The notes below the pieces were generated by a model. It saw only the letters and a list, made by a program, of their open reading frames with translations, did not search any database and was not told where the DNA came from. DNA of 6,934 nt, from positions 1-6,934 of the forward strand of contig CAMWQY010000140.1 in assembly GCA_947176355.1 (NCBI GenBank), in the 5' to 3' direction. The stretch is from an uncultured Porphyromonadaceae bacterium. Its GTDB lineage: Bacteria > Bacteroidota > Bacteroidia > Bacteroidales > Muribaculaceae. The stretch's first letter is position 1, and every line of letters begins with the position of its first letter. Below, piece by piece: positions 6,918-6,934 of the stretch. Position numbers and translations under genes: made by a program.

Positions 6918-6931
6918 GAAATTTAAATTTC
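6918..6931. repeat. Perfect 14-bp AT-rich palindrome upstream of the pheT promoter
   Basis: GAAATTTAAATTTC reads the same on both strands and ends three bases upstream of the -33 box of the pheT promoter. It could be an operator or an UP-element-like A/T tract that helps polymerase bind. AT-rich DNA gives such palindromes by chance fairly often, so the functional reading is weak; what lies further upstream is outside the window. Confidence 0.35.
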
Positions 6932-6934
6932 GCA

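Noticed and set aside
1..6934. CRISPR array, tRNA, rRNA, insertion sequence, phage or defence genes
   Set aside because: I saw no spaced direct repeats, cloverleaf, rRNA-like sequence, transposase or integrase motifs, or known defence domains; the window is filled with six ordinary chromosomal genes.

Overview
This window looks like chromosomal DNA of a Bacteroidetes bacterium, most likely order Bacteroidales; a gut Muribaculaceae or Bacteroides relative is a guess from style, not a proof. The reasons are two near-perfect Bacteroidetes-type promoters (TTTG, 20-base spacer, TAnnTTTG), no purine-rich Shine-Dalgarno tracts ahead of the genes, a YebC with the N-terminus I associate with this phylum (MGRAFEFRKARK), and a pheT with its own promoter and no pheS in the 121 bases before it. 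Base composition and codon use look even across the window, and I see no sign of recent transfer.

All six genes lie on the minus strand, so transcription runs from high to low coordinates. First, at the right edge, is a pheT promoter and a leader of about 65 nt that can fold into a strong hairpin at the 5' end of the message. Then come pheT (phenylalanyl-tRNA synthetase beta, 6813-4318), yebC (4279-3560), an unrecognised 475-residue membrane protein with a coiled coil (3549-2122), an orphan sensor histidine kinase (2110-881) and aroK (shikimate kinase, 833-300). Gaps are 38, 10, 11 and 47 bases, with no internal promoter matching the consensus, so these five probably form one operon. A second promoter, whose -33 box lies inside the end of aroK, drives the sixth gene, which leaves the window at base 1. 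Its first 80 residues look like the N-terminus of an alanine dehydrogenase / pyridine nucleotide transhydrogenase family protein.

The outer operon genes have clear roles: PheT charges tRNA-Phe, YebC is a DNA-binding-annotated protein now linked to translation, and AroK makes shikimate 3-phosphate on the route to phenylalanine, tyrosine and tryptophan. Between them sit two inner-membrane proteins encoded 11 bases apart: a single-pass coiled-coil protein with an uncharacterised C-terminal domain, and a histidine kinase with no response regulator beside it. That pair is the best candidate here for something undescribed. I found no CRISPR array, tRNA, rRNA, insertion sequence, phage gene or classical defence or toxin system, and no gene-free stretch longer than about 120 bases.
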